Of a DNA stretch of 64,000 nucleotides, positions 47,109-60,455 are shown one piece after another. The DNA is from Entrophospora sp. SA101. Its lineage: Eukaryota > Glomeromycota > Glomeromycetes > Entrophosporales > Entrophosporaceae. Where the stretch lies: the NCBI GenBank assembly GCA_958430865.1, contig CAUDNR010003602.1, forward strand, positions 4,213-68,212. The letters are read 5' to 3'. The translations under genes were made by a program, and so were the position numbers. Position 1 is the stretch's first letter. Each line of letters starts with the position of its first letter. The notes beneath the pieces were generated by a model that worked only from the letters and a program-made list of their open reading frames with translations, was not told the DNA's origin and did not search any database.

Positions 47109-47699
47109 CATTTAAGATTCATTGTACCAAAATTACTAATTAATATGTTGTTAAATTTCGTTGATTATGAATTCGTTGGAACGAGTTTGTTTGACTGTAT
47201 AAAATTTGCTCAGATATTTTGTGGAGAATTAAAAAATCCTTATCCACATAATAGAAATTCACGTTCGTAATACAACTCAATCCTTATATTACTCGTTTTG
47301 TTCGTTTATTCAAATTACTCAATTGTTCAATTCGAAGCAATTTCAAGAAATGAAGCTTGATGACTTCTTGTTTATTAAGTCTGTTGTTTCGGATCTAAAG
47401 CAATTATCCCTTGTTTTAAAAACTTTAGAAATTGTTCTTTTAATAGATCATACTTGGTTGCTAACTATTCTTGAAAAATAATTATTTTAAAAATTTTTAA
47501 GGGTTTCCACAAAGCAAAATTTCACATTATTATTATTGGGCGATCGTGAAATTCATCTCAACATTATCTAAAAGATTACCATTAAATGTTATTTGAGAAA
47601 ATTCCAAATAGAAATTTCGTTCCTTAAACAATTTAAATTATTATTATATAATCGACCTAACGTAATATATAAAGAAATGGATTCTCTTTTCTTGAACAA

Positions 47700-49441
47700 A
47701 TGCAACTTGCAATTCTAAAGAAGATGCAGTTTTCACACCACATTATATATTCAATTTTTATCTTTGCTTTATTTGTTTCCTATAATCCGACACAATGCCA
47801 TGTATACAAACATTCTCTAGAACAACTTATAAACGGCAACTTATTTTACCTTGAACCAGAACGGACTGCCTTTTCTCTTGATGTTAAACCCGTGAAATAT
47901 CCTGAGAAATGTAAATTAGTACAGTTACATTTGAACATGAGACATGGTAAATATTATTTCGTATACAAACATGTACAAATTTGACCGCATTAAATAATCC
48001 TTTTAAAACAATTATTAGGAGCGAGATATCCAGCCCCAAATGATATTAATGCCTATGAAAAATTGGAAAAAGCATTTGCTAATGTTCCTATTGCAAAAGA
48101 ATGGGTAATAAACATTATTTGTCATATTCATTAAAATTTATCATAACTGAAAAAACATCTTTCTTTTTATATATAGTATAAAAATGTTTTCCCGATGAGG
48201 AAAAATTTTCAATTGATCAAACGAGGAGAAATCGAATCGTTTTTTGATGGTAAGCAGTCTCGTCAAAGATACCCAGAATTTTGGAGAGTCAAATACGATC
48301 CCGAAGTTGTAAAATTTCAAAGTGCCGGTACTTCAAGGTACAATTTCATGTTTGGAATTCTACTTTTTTTTTTATTTTAATTAACACACACATATATAAT
48401 ATACAATATTGTTTAAAGAGCTGGTGCATCGGCAATGGCCTTTTCCGAAGGATTATTTAATGGCAAAGGCTCTTTAGACACTTGTAAAAGTCAACCTGTA
48501 TACATTTCGTCTGTACCAGTGGTATAAAAATTTTACTATGCCATTTATAATCCATTTTTGTTCAAATCTGTTAACACACATATTAATATATTAATATTAT
48601 ATTGTATAGGAGCAAGATGAGATTTTGACACCATTCTTTGATACCTGCTCACGATGGAATGAGACCGTTTTTAAAAACAATCCATTACGAGATGAACAAC
48701 TTTATTCCTATGGCAACAAGACTCTAGCACAAATTGCAAAACGTCTTTCTGATGAACATGGTCTTAGTCCGCCTCTTGATCCACATTTATTGCCATATAT
48801 GTTTACTAATTGCCAGTATTGGGTTGTTCATTTTAATCGAACTGACACATGGTGTTCATTACTAAGCCGTAAAGAACTTCTATTATTACGATATTATTGG
48901 GATATTTGGGGATATTATACAGTACAATATGGACATCCTCTTAATAAGCGAATAGCCTGTCGCTATATTACTCAACTTGTAAATGGAGTTGATGATTATA
49001 TAAGTGGGAAGTCTCTTATGATAGCTGATTTGAAGTTTGCTCATGGATATATTTTACTTACAACATTTACTTTACTGGTATATGAAAATTTTCATTTTTA
49101 TTTTCATCTTCCATTCTTTTACAATTACATCTATATTTGTCTTTTGATCACAGGGAGTATTTAAAGAAAATCACCCACTCACAGCAGATTTAACCTTTGA
49201 ACAAATTAAAAAAGTCAGGTATACAGAATATGCAACTTTACACTGGACTTCTACACTTTATTGGGAAGTATATTCTTGTTCAGGTGATCACAAGGATAAT
49301 GTAAAGATACGAGCAGTATTGAACTTTAAACCACTTGTGATTCCAGGTTGTGGAAGTGAGTATTGTGACTGGAACAAATTTAAAGAACTTTTTAGTGATC
49401 AGATTGGGTGCGATTTTAAGAAGATGTGCACTTATCCTTAA
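47700..49441 (+). CDS. Secreted MINPP-type histidine phosphatase, right-arm copy of A
   Basis: Exons are 47700-47946, 48019-48104, 48177-48337, 48419-48521, 48610-49077 and 49154-49441. The predicted protein is identical to copy A (about 450 residues), with RHGARYP formed over the first splice junction and HGY in place of HAE. If the inverted repeat is real, the locus has four such genes. Confidence 0.85.
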
Positions 49442-49861
49442 TAGGATGATTTAAATTCTTTGTCACTTTTTTTTTTGTTAAATAATTTTAAAATAAACAA
49501 TGATCAATTTGTGTGTAGTGGCATAAAATTCTCTTATGTGTCCCCGTGCATCCGTTGTGAGAAGGTATCATCAAGTTTGATAAAAAAAAATTTATCATCT
49601 TGATTTTTCTTCCTTTAAACGTACCATAAATAATTAATTATTGTTGTTGTTGATATTATTATTAGTATTGTTCAATGGATACTTGCCAATATTAATATTA
49701 AATTATACCTATTAATATTACTCAACTGCTGCACATTAGAATTATGTCTTCAAGATTAATACATATTTTCTTTAATATGTGACTAATTCTCTTGTGGTTT
49801 TTTTTATTTCAAACAATTAATTGAACAAAAAATAAATAAAGTCTGCCAAAAAGAACTTCAG

Positions 49862-50342
49862 AGAAATAAACGTGATTCCTAGTAAAACAGCTATTTGAGA
49901 AGTTTTTAAAGTTCAAGAAAGATTTCGTGAATGTACGAGGATTATAAGAGGAATTTTGTGAGCGTGCTAATGAATTACAAGAAAGAAAAGAGAAGTTGGT
50001 ATTTGAGTTGATAAATTTTGCGTAATAGCACACAATTGAATTACTTTTGATGAAAGGAATTATTGTTATTATGAGAACAAGGGTAGTAGTTTAGATTATC
50101 AAAAAAAATTTTTTTTTTCTTTAAAATAAATTTTTTTAGGTTTATTTACTTACCAAAGAAACAAACCAGACTTCCTATTGACTTTGCTTTAAAGAATAAA
50201 TTATTAAGTTGATTATCCATATGATTTATTGTCAACACTATGCGTATAAATTTTTTTTTTAAAAGATTAGCCAATGCCAAGAATACAAAAGAACCCAAGA
50301 AAAAGATAGAAGCGAAGCACTTGAGCAAGTGTTATCAGAGCA
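49862..50342 (+). pseudogene. Coiled-coil-like relic, right arm
   Basis: Mirror of 9780-10260. Confidence 0.35.
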
Positions 50343-50908
50343 TAATTGCTTTGAGAGCTATTCTAATTAATTAAAATAAATTATTCCATATTGATATTCA
50401 AAGTTTTTTTTTGCTTCTATGAGAAGTTGGTTAACTTTTGATCAAATCAAGCCAACGAAAATATCAAGATAGCTAACTGGTTGGCTACTAATCTAGAGTA
50501 AAATATCAACAACAATATAAACATTTAAGCTTTGTCAAATACTTGCTTCACTCGGCCAACCTATAAGTCGCAAGAAAGCTCTTCTATGACAAGTCGTCCA
50601 ATTCTTGATAAAGTTGAGTCATCTAAAAAGCCACACTAAGATAAAAGCTAACAATGTAAAAATGTCTAACAATTATAAATGGAAAAAGTAATCGTCGCCA
50701 ACATATTTGCTTCGTCAATATATAGATGTTTTTATTTGCAAGAAATCACTTTTAAGTAAATAAATCGCCTAGAATTCAATAACATATAAATAACAATTGT
50801 AATTTTCGCTGTAAACTTCACTTGATCCATGAATTATTCATTCCCCAAATGATTATTTTTTTTTTGTTTGTTACACGCTCCTATTCAATAAACAAAAATT
50901 ACATATTT

Positions 50909-51180
50909 GGAAATTGGACTATATATATATATAGGAAAATCGACCCTCAGACAAAAAATCTATTTTTAGTAACAATCCTTTTAAAATTGGTTACACATGT
51001 TACACGTATGATTTTAATATACAAAGAAAGTATTCCAAGCCCTATATCTCATTCCTCTACTAAGCAAACAAGATACAATTTTTTCTCCAATTGTAATCCT
51101 TGTATAATAGATTAATATTAAGTAAGAAAACTCAAAATAAAAAAATCAGCTGAGAGGTTGATTTTCCTAGTCCAAATCCC
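50909..51180. mobile_element. MITE next to the kinase start, right arm
   Basis: Mirror of 8942-9213. Confidence 0.7.
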
Positions 51181-51193
51181 TTTTTTTTTAAAA

Positions 51194-52849
51194 ATGTCAT
51201 TTCATAAATTGTTATCAACAGAAAGAAGGAGCTTTGTACATAAAATTAATAATGAAATGATTAATAATGCTTTGGCTAATTCTTATAGAGAAAGTAGAAA
51301 AGATTATTTTTTTTCATTAGTCAAAAAAAGTAAGGAGCTTTCTGAAAATGAAAAACAATTTTGTAAAGAAAAGTTTATTTATGATTTTGAGTTAGGTAAT
51401 GCAAGAGATAAATTGGGCAAACAAAAAGAATGTAATAAGTGTAAATCAACAAAATACTCTGATAGATTCTGTGAAAGTTGCATTAGTTTACAATTATGGG
51501 AGTCTTTTAATACTTGGACATCTGGAAGTAACATTGTTGATAATTTTATTCAACAATGTCAAATTAAATCATCTCTGCCAAGATATATTTTAGAATGAAT
51601 ACCTTTTGAGCAATTTGAAAACATAACAAAATTAACTGAAGGTGGGTTTAGTTCAATCTATATTGCCACATGGACAAGGGGAAGAATAATTGATTATGAT
51701 GAAAATAAAAAGGAATTTAGTTATTATGGAATTGTTGATGTAGCATTAAAATGTTTAAACAATTCAAGTAATCCAGGAAAAGAATTTTTTAATGAGGTAA
51801 CTCTTTTTTTTTTAATACCAAAATAAATAATAATATTATATAATATTAATTAGTTATTATATATTTAATTACAGGCAATGAATTATTGTAAAATTAAATC
51901 ACCAATGATTGTTACTTTCTATGGTATAACTAAATTCCCAGATAATGGAGACTATATGATGGTTCTTAATTATCATGAAGATGGAAATTTAAGGGATTAT
52001 TTGCAACAAAATCATTCAAATTTAACATTAAAAGATAGAATTACAATCTTTAGATATTTATGTGAGGCATTATATCATATACATGAAAAAGATTTAATCC
52101 ATTGTGATTTACATAGTGGTAATATATTATTGTATGGAGGCTATTGTTATATTGCAGATTTAGGATTATGTGGACCAGTTGATGAAAAATCATCAAATAA
52201 AATCTATGGAATTATACCATATGTTGCACCTGAACTGCTTAGAGGCAAAATTAATGCAAAGAACACCAAAGAAACAGATATTTATAGTGTTGGGATGTTA
52301 ATGTGGGAAATATTTGCAGGCCATCCACCATTTGATGATAGAGGTCATAATCACCATTTAATATTTGATATATGTCAAGGTTTACGACCACCAATATTAC
52401 CTGGAATGCCAGTTGATTATGCACATATGATGCAAAGATGTTGGGATGTGGATCCATCTAAAAGGCTAGATATTGAAGAGCTTTTTGACTTTGCTGTTAA
52501 TAAACTAGAAGAAATTTTTAAAAATAGTAATAACAATAGCTTAATAAAAAGATTATCCAAATTTTACAAAACTAAAAAACATAAAATTGATTTTAATAAT
52601 GGTAGCAGAAGCAGCAGTGGTGGTAGTAATAGCAATTCACAACAATTACACAAATCGCATCCAGATGCTTGTCATACAAGTAGAATATTAGAAGATGAAA
52701 TTACTAAATCAAAAAGCTCAAAAGGTTATAGTAATGACAGTTCATTAAATAATCTTGATATCAACTCTCTTCTCTTAAATGGTAAAGGAAAAAATGTTGA
52801 AAGGATTAATGAGGTTGATGAAATTGATGAATTATCAATAGATGATTAA
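51194..52849 (+). pseudogene. TKL-like protein kinase broken by TGA, right arm
   Basis: Mirror of 7273-8928: exon 1 51194-51796, intron 51797-51874, exon 2 51875-52849. The TGA is at 51596-51598. That the same lesion is in both arms argues that it predates the duplication, or that both arms derive from one consensus. Confidence 0.8.
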
Positions 52850-54421
52850 TTTAATTTCTGCTATAAATTTATTCATTATATATTCATTTATCTTTTTATC
52901 ATCTTTTCATTTTGTTTATAATAATAATATTTGAAATAATAAAATTGCTTTTACAATCATTAATCCAAAATCGATCAGCTCTAGAATTAATTGTCGCTGA
53001 GCTATCTTGTAAATATTGATATTGATATAATTCGAATACTCAAGTTAATTCCGAATCATTCATTTGATTCGAATCAACATTATTCGAATAGGAACCATGT
53101 CGATATTAATATGAAACCATTTCATAATTAGGATTTTTAATTATTTGATTTTAAAAATAAAACTTTATAAATATTTGAGGTCTTTTTTTATTCCAAAGCT
53201 CGCCCGCTTTTTTTTTATTTTTGTAGTATATAGTTTGTTCTAGAAATCATCTTGGTTCCTCAACGAATCAATTCAAAATCATAAAATCATATTTCTTGGA
53301 TGTTGTCCGAATTAGAAGTAGTGTTGGGCATTTATCAGTAAGTTGACATTGAAATGTCATATGCTTCTTTATCAAAGCAATTTTAAGTGTCATGAAAATT
53401 AATTGAAGCAATTTGATTGAATCTTGTAAATGGAATATTCTCATCTAATATATTCTTCAATTCAATAAAATGATTCTCTCCATTCTAAAGTATTTTTTCA
53501 CTTCAAATTTTAATAATAATCACATGGGTATCCAAATTGTCTAAAACGTTGTAAATATACTGACCAGAAGAAAGCATCCGAACAAAATAATTTTGCTATT
53601 AAGCAACTAACTGAGTGCTTCACGAACAAATGCAAAAGGCATTGTCAACTTCGTCAAGAAACGTGAATGGTTTCACAATTAATGGCAAAGGCACAAATAT
53701 CATTAGCTTAAATATTAAATATATTCTCAGTTGATCAACGGGCAAAATTTTCTGAGTTTGAATGGTTTTTATAGTAGAATTCGCGTTATTATCTTTACGT
53801 GATTCTGATCTATGATTATGTATGGAATACGTGTTGTGGGATTGCAATTATAGTTGTTTGTCATAAGAAAAGTGATCATGACAATAATTACGGATTCTCA
53901 ATATTCTCAATATAAAATTTAATCTGATTTAAAATTAAAGAATTCAATTAATTACGGTGCAATTTTCACAGGCCTTGCTTGAAAAAGCAGAGGGAAATAA
54001 ATATACCATTAACATAAAATCTTGTAATAATTGATTATTTTTATAAAATAAAATTAATTCTTAGCGTTGTTAATAAACTTTAAAATAAAAATATTTTTCG
54101 TTTAAAGTGCTTTGGTAAGTGGAGTACCTTGGTAAAAAGGCAACAATTGTGGAGCCCTTGTAAAAATTTGCATTTTATTTGCTTTAGTGAGTAAGCAAGT
54201 ATTTAGTACAAACCGGTGGGTATTAACAACAATTAGTGAAATATTACCCAAAGGTTAATTGGAAATACTAATAGTGTTATTGTAATCGCAAACGTAAGAC
54301 TGTCAAACAAGCTGCTTAAATTGGTTTGTAAATAAACCAAAATTGGCCAGATAAAAATAAACAGTTGAAATAAAAAGGAACTCTATAGAAGCCTTTTGAG
54401 CTTTGTAAGAGTGCCATTTTA
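52850..54421. other. Non-coding stretch, right arm
   Basis: Mirror of 5701-7272. Nothing further is recognised. Confidence 0.5.
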
Positions 54422-54972
54422 TTTATTTCCAATTATTCGGGTGCTTATAGATTCATCGAAGCTTTCTAGGCACGGTAGAGAAAATAGAAAAGGTTATTTT
54501 TGCAATCAGTTGAACGAAATAAAGAAAATTCCAAAAACAAGGCACCAAGTAGATTGGAAATAGTATAGTTGATAATTTTATTCAACAATATCAAATGCAG
54601 TCATTCATCCCAACTTAGGTTATAGAATGGGCGGACACACCTTATGATTAATTCAAAATAAAAAATACTATCATGTAGGCAAAAAGAAAAATTTAGTAGT
54701 TATTTTGATGCTTAAATAATTCGGAAATGCTTTGTTTTTGATGAGGTGAGTAGTTTTATATTTATAATCTCAAGCTTTGAATTATTGTAAAATCAGATCA
54801 GGAAATGTTTATGGTATAATTATGCGATGAATAGTTTTAAATTATTTGTCAAGAAGCGATTTTAGATTACTTATTTACAAAAGAATATTCGTTTGTTATT
54901 AATTACTAGATCACCATCTTTATCCGTCCAGGTTTGGAAGATATTGCTCCTGGATGAAGAAAATTTTACATT
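54422..54972 (+). pseudogene. Kinase relic, right arm
   Basis: Mirror of 5150-5700. It keeps the TGG codon (gttatagaatgggcg) at the site of the TGA in the main copy. Confidence 0.7.
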
Positions 54973-55424
54973 TTATATTCTATAAGAATCATCCGCACTA
55001 TTATAACAGGAAAGAATGATTGGCTTTTCATATGAATGAACTATGTTAATAATTGTTTTATTTTCAAATATAATGGAAAAATAAATTAGGTCCCATCATT
55101 TTCCTTGCTTTCTTCTCCATTGTACTTTAAATTGTTGTGCTACTAATATATGGGTTAATAATAAGCAAAATAGGAGTACATCAAAGGTACATCTTTAAAT
55201 GGCTAAAGCTCAACTCATATGTTGAAGATGATTTTTCCATTTAAAGCAATAAAAAGTTCAATCAACTTGTCAAAAATCCAAAATTCATATTTTTGAGCAT
55301 TACACTGCACACAGCATCTAAACACGAAAATTTCATCCAATGAATGTTGAACAACACATATATAAAATTAATTTGTATTAAAAACAAATAATTAAAATTT
55401 TATTATTTATTTCCATTCAAAGAA

Positions 55425-57123
55425 ATGAAAATATCCGCAATTTCATTACTAGGGCTTTTGGTATTATTTTCAGTTGAGTTTGTATGTGGGGGGACGGATT
55501 ATTATAGTGTGCTTGGAGTTTCACGTACAGCCACCTCAAGAGAAATTGCAAAAAAGTATAGACAATTATCAAAAAAATATCATCCTGATAAAAATCCGGG
55601 TGATAAAGAGGCAGAAAAAAAATTTGTTCAATTAGCAGAAGGTTTTTATTATTGAATTTGTTTATTTGTTGTTTTTAATTTTTTGATTTGTTAATTTAAT
55701 CAATCGTTCGATTAATTGATTGATTGATTTAATGATTGGATCATGTATGTAGCGTATGAAGCATTATCAGATGAAGAGAAGAGATCAATTTATGATCGAT
55801 ATGGAGAAGAAGGATTAAAGCAACACCAACCTTCTGATAAAAAATTTGATCCTTTTGATATATGGTCACAAATATTTGGTATTATGATTATTCTCTTAAT
55901 CTCAAATTCATAATCATTCATATATATTCATATATATTCATTTATGCTTTTATTTATTAGGTCGTTCCAGAAATTCAGAGCGTCAATCACCAAGTATTGT
56001 AATGGAAATAGAAGTAGAATTAAAAGAAATATATTTGGGTACAACACATGAAATAGATGTGTCAAAACAAGTAATTTGTGATCATTGTAGAGGCAGTGGA
56101 GCAAAAAGCCCAAATGATGTAACGTCATGTACTGCATGTGGTGGACATGGTGTTAGAATAGTTAAACAAATGCTTGCACCTGGAATATTTCAACAATTTC
56201 AAACAACGTAAATATATTAATTTTTTCTTTTTTTTTTTTGGAAATGGATAAAAAAAATCGATTCTGCTAATTTTGATTATTTAATTAACAATAATATTAA
56301 TAATAAAAGGTGCGAGAGTTGTGGTGGTAAAGGTAAAATGATAAAATCTAAATGTCCAGTTTGTGATGGGAAAAAAGTTAGACGTGGAAATGAGCAACTA
56401 ACCCTTGTAATTGAAAAAGGAATAGAAGATGGTTCATCAATTGTAAGTGTTATTATTATTAGATTGTAAACTATTAATACATGTTCTTGCACCTACAAGT
56501 ATATATATCTAATATATTTAATTAATATTATATTTAAAAGGTATTTGATAAAGAGGGAGATGAAGCACCTGATATAATACCAGGTGATATTATTTTTAAC
56601 ATCAAGACATTACTTGATCCAGTGTTTACTAGGAAAGGAGATGATTTACACATAAAAGAAACAATTTCATTGATTGATGTAAGATCCAATTTTTTTCATT
56701 TAATTTCACTTCTTTTCTTTTCAGACCTCCCATCTTCTCTTGATTTTCTAAATATTCTAAATATTCAAATTTTATAGGCATTGACAGGCTTTGAAAAAAA
56801 TATAACGCATCTCGATGGTAGAATAGTTAATTTAAAACGTGAAGCAGTAACACAGCCAGGATTCACACAAGTGATAAATAATGAGGGCATGCCAAGATAT
56901 AAATCATCACCAAGTAAAGGTGATTTATATGTTGAATATACTGTTATATTTCCTAATAAAATTGATGATCCAACTAAAGAAGGTAAATTACTATCATTAT
57001 CATCATCATCGTTATTATTAATTAATTGGCCGAATTTAGATGATTTAATTATTTATTTATTTTTTAATAGAATTAAAAAATTTATTTGCAACATCTATTA
57101 ATCATATTAAAGATGAACTATAA
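55425..57123 (+). CDS. ER-lumenal DnaJ co-chaperone, Scj1/ERdj3 type (right arm)
   Basis: Exons are 55425-55641, 55753-55878, 55961-56207, 56310-56442, 56541-56678, 56778-56982 and 57071-57123. The sum is 1119 bases (372 residues plus stop). The reading is identical to the left-arm copy, including signal peptide, HPD, four zinc-finger repeats and terminal KDEL. Confidence 0.95.
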
Positions 57124-57343
57124 TAATAACCACCACCACCATCACCATCATCATTATTTATTAATAAAGAATAAATCAATAAATCAATGTGTGTGTATAT
57201 ATATAATCAAAAAAAATGTACAAGTGACATTTAATTAATTTATTCAATTAGAAAATAAATAATTTCCAGAATAGAAAGAATAAATTATAAAATAATTTTT
57301 TAATTAAAGAAAAAAAAAGAAATAATATATTAATTCATTTTTA

Positions 57344-57995
57344 TTATTTTTCCTGATTTTTTTTATTTTGTACATTTTTTAAATAATCATCTAATTCGTC
57401 TAATGTAAGTGGTAAATTTGAAGGTAATCGAAGTGCATACAATTTCGTTATATGACTCGCAATCTTTTCTATATCTGAAAATTCTGCTTCAAATAATTCC
57501 CACCACTTTAACGATGTGGGCAATTTTACTTTACTTACTTTAGCAGCAAGCCAAATGACTGAACATGCAATCGTAGGTGGTTGATAACATACATAAATGT
57601 TTGTACGTAAACTTGACATAAAATTTTTTTTTTTGGTGGTTATCATTATCATCATTATTATTGTAATTTAATTCATAATAAATTTAGTAATAATTAGTTA
57701 TAAATATACACACTCGTAAAAAATGTTTTTAAAAAAGTGAAAAAAATAAAAATAAAAAATAAAACCTACGCATCATTTAAATATCCCCAAGCCTTTTGTG
57801 GAATAACTTCATGTTCTGTCAATTCTAAAGTTTTCAAATAATTTACCATTAAACCATATGGTAATTGAACATGGACATTAAATCCGAGTCTTTTCAAAAT
57901 TTGCATCTCTGCTATTACAAGTGCATCTTTCATTTCATAATATTCCTAATTAATTAATTAATTAATTAATATATGAATTATGCAAATGTAATCAC

Positions 57996-58031
<36 letters not shown>

Positions 58032-58610
58032 TATTAATATATTGAAAATACTAACAGATCCCAAAGGCTCCAAAGGATCTTGAGGTAAATGCTTATAATG
58101 TCTGATTAAATAATGATACACGTTTATCAAATCACGTATTTTACAAGGAGATTCTTGAACTTTTGATGCTAAAAACAATGCACCAATACTTATATCCTAA
58201 ACAATTAAAAACAGTTAAAGCAATCCATTAATTCATATTTCTTCATTTCTCTCTTAATATATATATATATATATATATGTGACCAACCCTAATAGAAAAT
58301 TTTTTTAATGAAGCAACATAATAAAATCGTTGAAAAAGAACTTGTGCAGTTGCCATAGCCACTTGTGGTCTATAATATATTAATAAATGAAATTATTGTC
58401 GTTACTATATATATATATATATATATTTGTTTTGGCAAAATTTTTTATCTATGCATACAATCTCAATAAAATTCCAGCTGATTGAATCAACTCGCAACCA
58501 AATCTACGAAGTTCATCCTCCAAATCTTCAGGGATTCCATCTTTTCTTGAAGGTGTGGTTTCAAGTTGCTCGTAAGTTAAGATTGCATTCTGTAACGATA
58601 GTTTTGACAT
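57344..58610 (-). CDS. Cyclin L-like protein (right arm)
   Basis: Mirror of 1512-2778, with exons at 58610-58459, 58369-58288, 58196-58056, 57945-57770 and 57611-57344. The frame is intact and the reading identical. Confidence 0.88.
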
Positions 58611-60000
58611 GCTTTCTAGTTCACAATTCGTCAGTAAATTAACATATTGCAGATCGGGGCAAAATTTGTTTAATTAATATGCATGCATCGTGGCTGTTGA
58701 TCATCAAACATATGTTACAAATTATGTGCGGATTTTTTTAGTATCTTTATCATATATTTCAACACATTGTAAATGTTGACAACAAAATTCAACTATCAAT
58801 ATATTTTTTTGAAAACATGAATTATAAAAAGAAATTTCAGTTACAATGTAAATTTTTATGGTAAAATTTAATAATAAATCGAATAACTTTAAACCATGAT
58901 AACTTTTTTTTTTCATAATAAAATTAAACAAAAATTTTTTCTATAATAAATATATAGAGAGTTTTTTCCCCTATCTCATTTGATTATAAAATTTCTTATT
59001 TGAAAAAATTTATTGATTTGCTAAATGTTAAAAAGTCTTCTGTAGCTAACTTCCGAATTACTTCACTTTTTGTCGAATTAATTTGAAAGTATTAGTATAT
59101 ATTATTTATTATTATTATTATATTGTTGGACAATTCGTTTTTGATGGCAAGCCAATTGAGTTAAAGTCAGATGATGGTAAATTTTTATATTAATATTAAA
59201 TAAAATCAACCAATAATACTTAAGCCCGCTATGCTTACTTTGATCCCTATACAACTATTAAAATAATTAATAAAACATTCGTTAGTATATTTTATTCATA
59301 AATCTTTTCCTTGCACAAACTATTGAATATTTGATAAAACATTTGTTAGTATGTTTTGTTCATAGATCTTTCCTTAATGCTTACTTTGATCACTCCTACA
59401 CAATCTATTAATAATTAATAAAATATTCGTTAGTATTATTATTGTTTGGTTTTTATATACTGTATATTATTAATAAAAAATATTTTTTAGTAATCACAAA
59501 ATTTTATATAACACAAACTCCGCACGCACTCAATTTCCCAACACTGATCACATTGGCTAAAATTTTTTACTGGCATCAATTCGAATATGACGAATTTCCT
59601 AATTCGTTTTCTATATTAAAAAACAAAAGGTGAACCATAGTCTTAATACCCTTTCTCTTATTTTAACATTGCTTATAATATTATCTACTCTTGTCTCCGC
59701 TATCAAATCACTCTGTTTTTTTAACATAATTATTCCTAGTAAAATTATTATCTTTTGATTTATTTCTGAGACACAGAAACACACGTTTAAAAAATAATAT
59801 TTTCTTGGGTAACTTCGTATTGAGTAAATAGTTGCAGCATATATTGTATGTGCTATAAGAAATTTTAATAAAAAATTTAAAATAGCATTTAACAAGGTTT
59901 TAAATAAAGTAATCGCTTGAAATATTTCCTAAACACTATCATTATTATTGTAATGAAAGAGTTAAAAACCAGATATATTGTTCATTCTTAACGATACAGA
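58611..60000. other. AT-rich spacer, right arm
   Basis: Mirror of 122-1511, with the same short repeats (59227-59437). Confidence 0.5.
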
Positions 60001-60455
60001 AGTGCTATAGTGCAAGTCACTTAGTCCCACAACTTTCTGCGCCACCAATCAAAAATGCAATAAAAATTTTATGGTCACATGATTTTTGTTTGTTGTAAAA
60101 TTCTTTTTTGATTCATGTCTGGGAAATTCACGTGATAAAAGATCAGCAATATAAAAAAAAATTTTTATTTTTATTTTCTTTCAATTCGCCTATTTTTGAT
60201 ATTAACTTTTTTGTGTGTAACACGCCATTTCAGGGCTAAAACATAGTAAATTCGGTAAACTTGTGCAACTTTGAAGCTCAAATTCTCCACAACAACATGA
60301 CATACCAATGAGATGAAATCGTGATTTTGCAGAGGAAGGTCTTGGCTTCAAATACACGATTTATTTTTGGGTGTTGCATTTCCATTTTTGGAGAATTTGA
60401 AAATCTACACGACCAATAAAAAGTTGTGGGACTAAGTGATTTGCACTGTAGAACT
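60001..60455. mobile_element. MITE-like element at the outer edge of the right arm
   Basis: Inverted ends of about 40 bp: tgcaagtcacttagtcccac on the left (60011 onward) and gtgggactaagtgatttgca on the right (to 60446). The interior is non-coding. The window's mirror point (60121) falls inside it, so the arm probably continues in unseen sequence to the left. Confidence 0.6.

Larger units (their letters stand above)
42417..60121. repeat. Right arm of the 17.7-kb inverted repeat
   Basis: This is the reverse complement of the left arm and carries the same genes on opposite strands, so every left-arm gene has a twin here. Its inner end (about 42417-43140) is not an exact mirror. At one position it matches the downstream tandem copy (near 24744) instead of 17363, and at another it matches the most upstream unit (near 9440) instead of 17014. 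The arm ends inside the MITE at 60001-60455, because the window begins at the mirror point. Confidence 0.95.
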
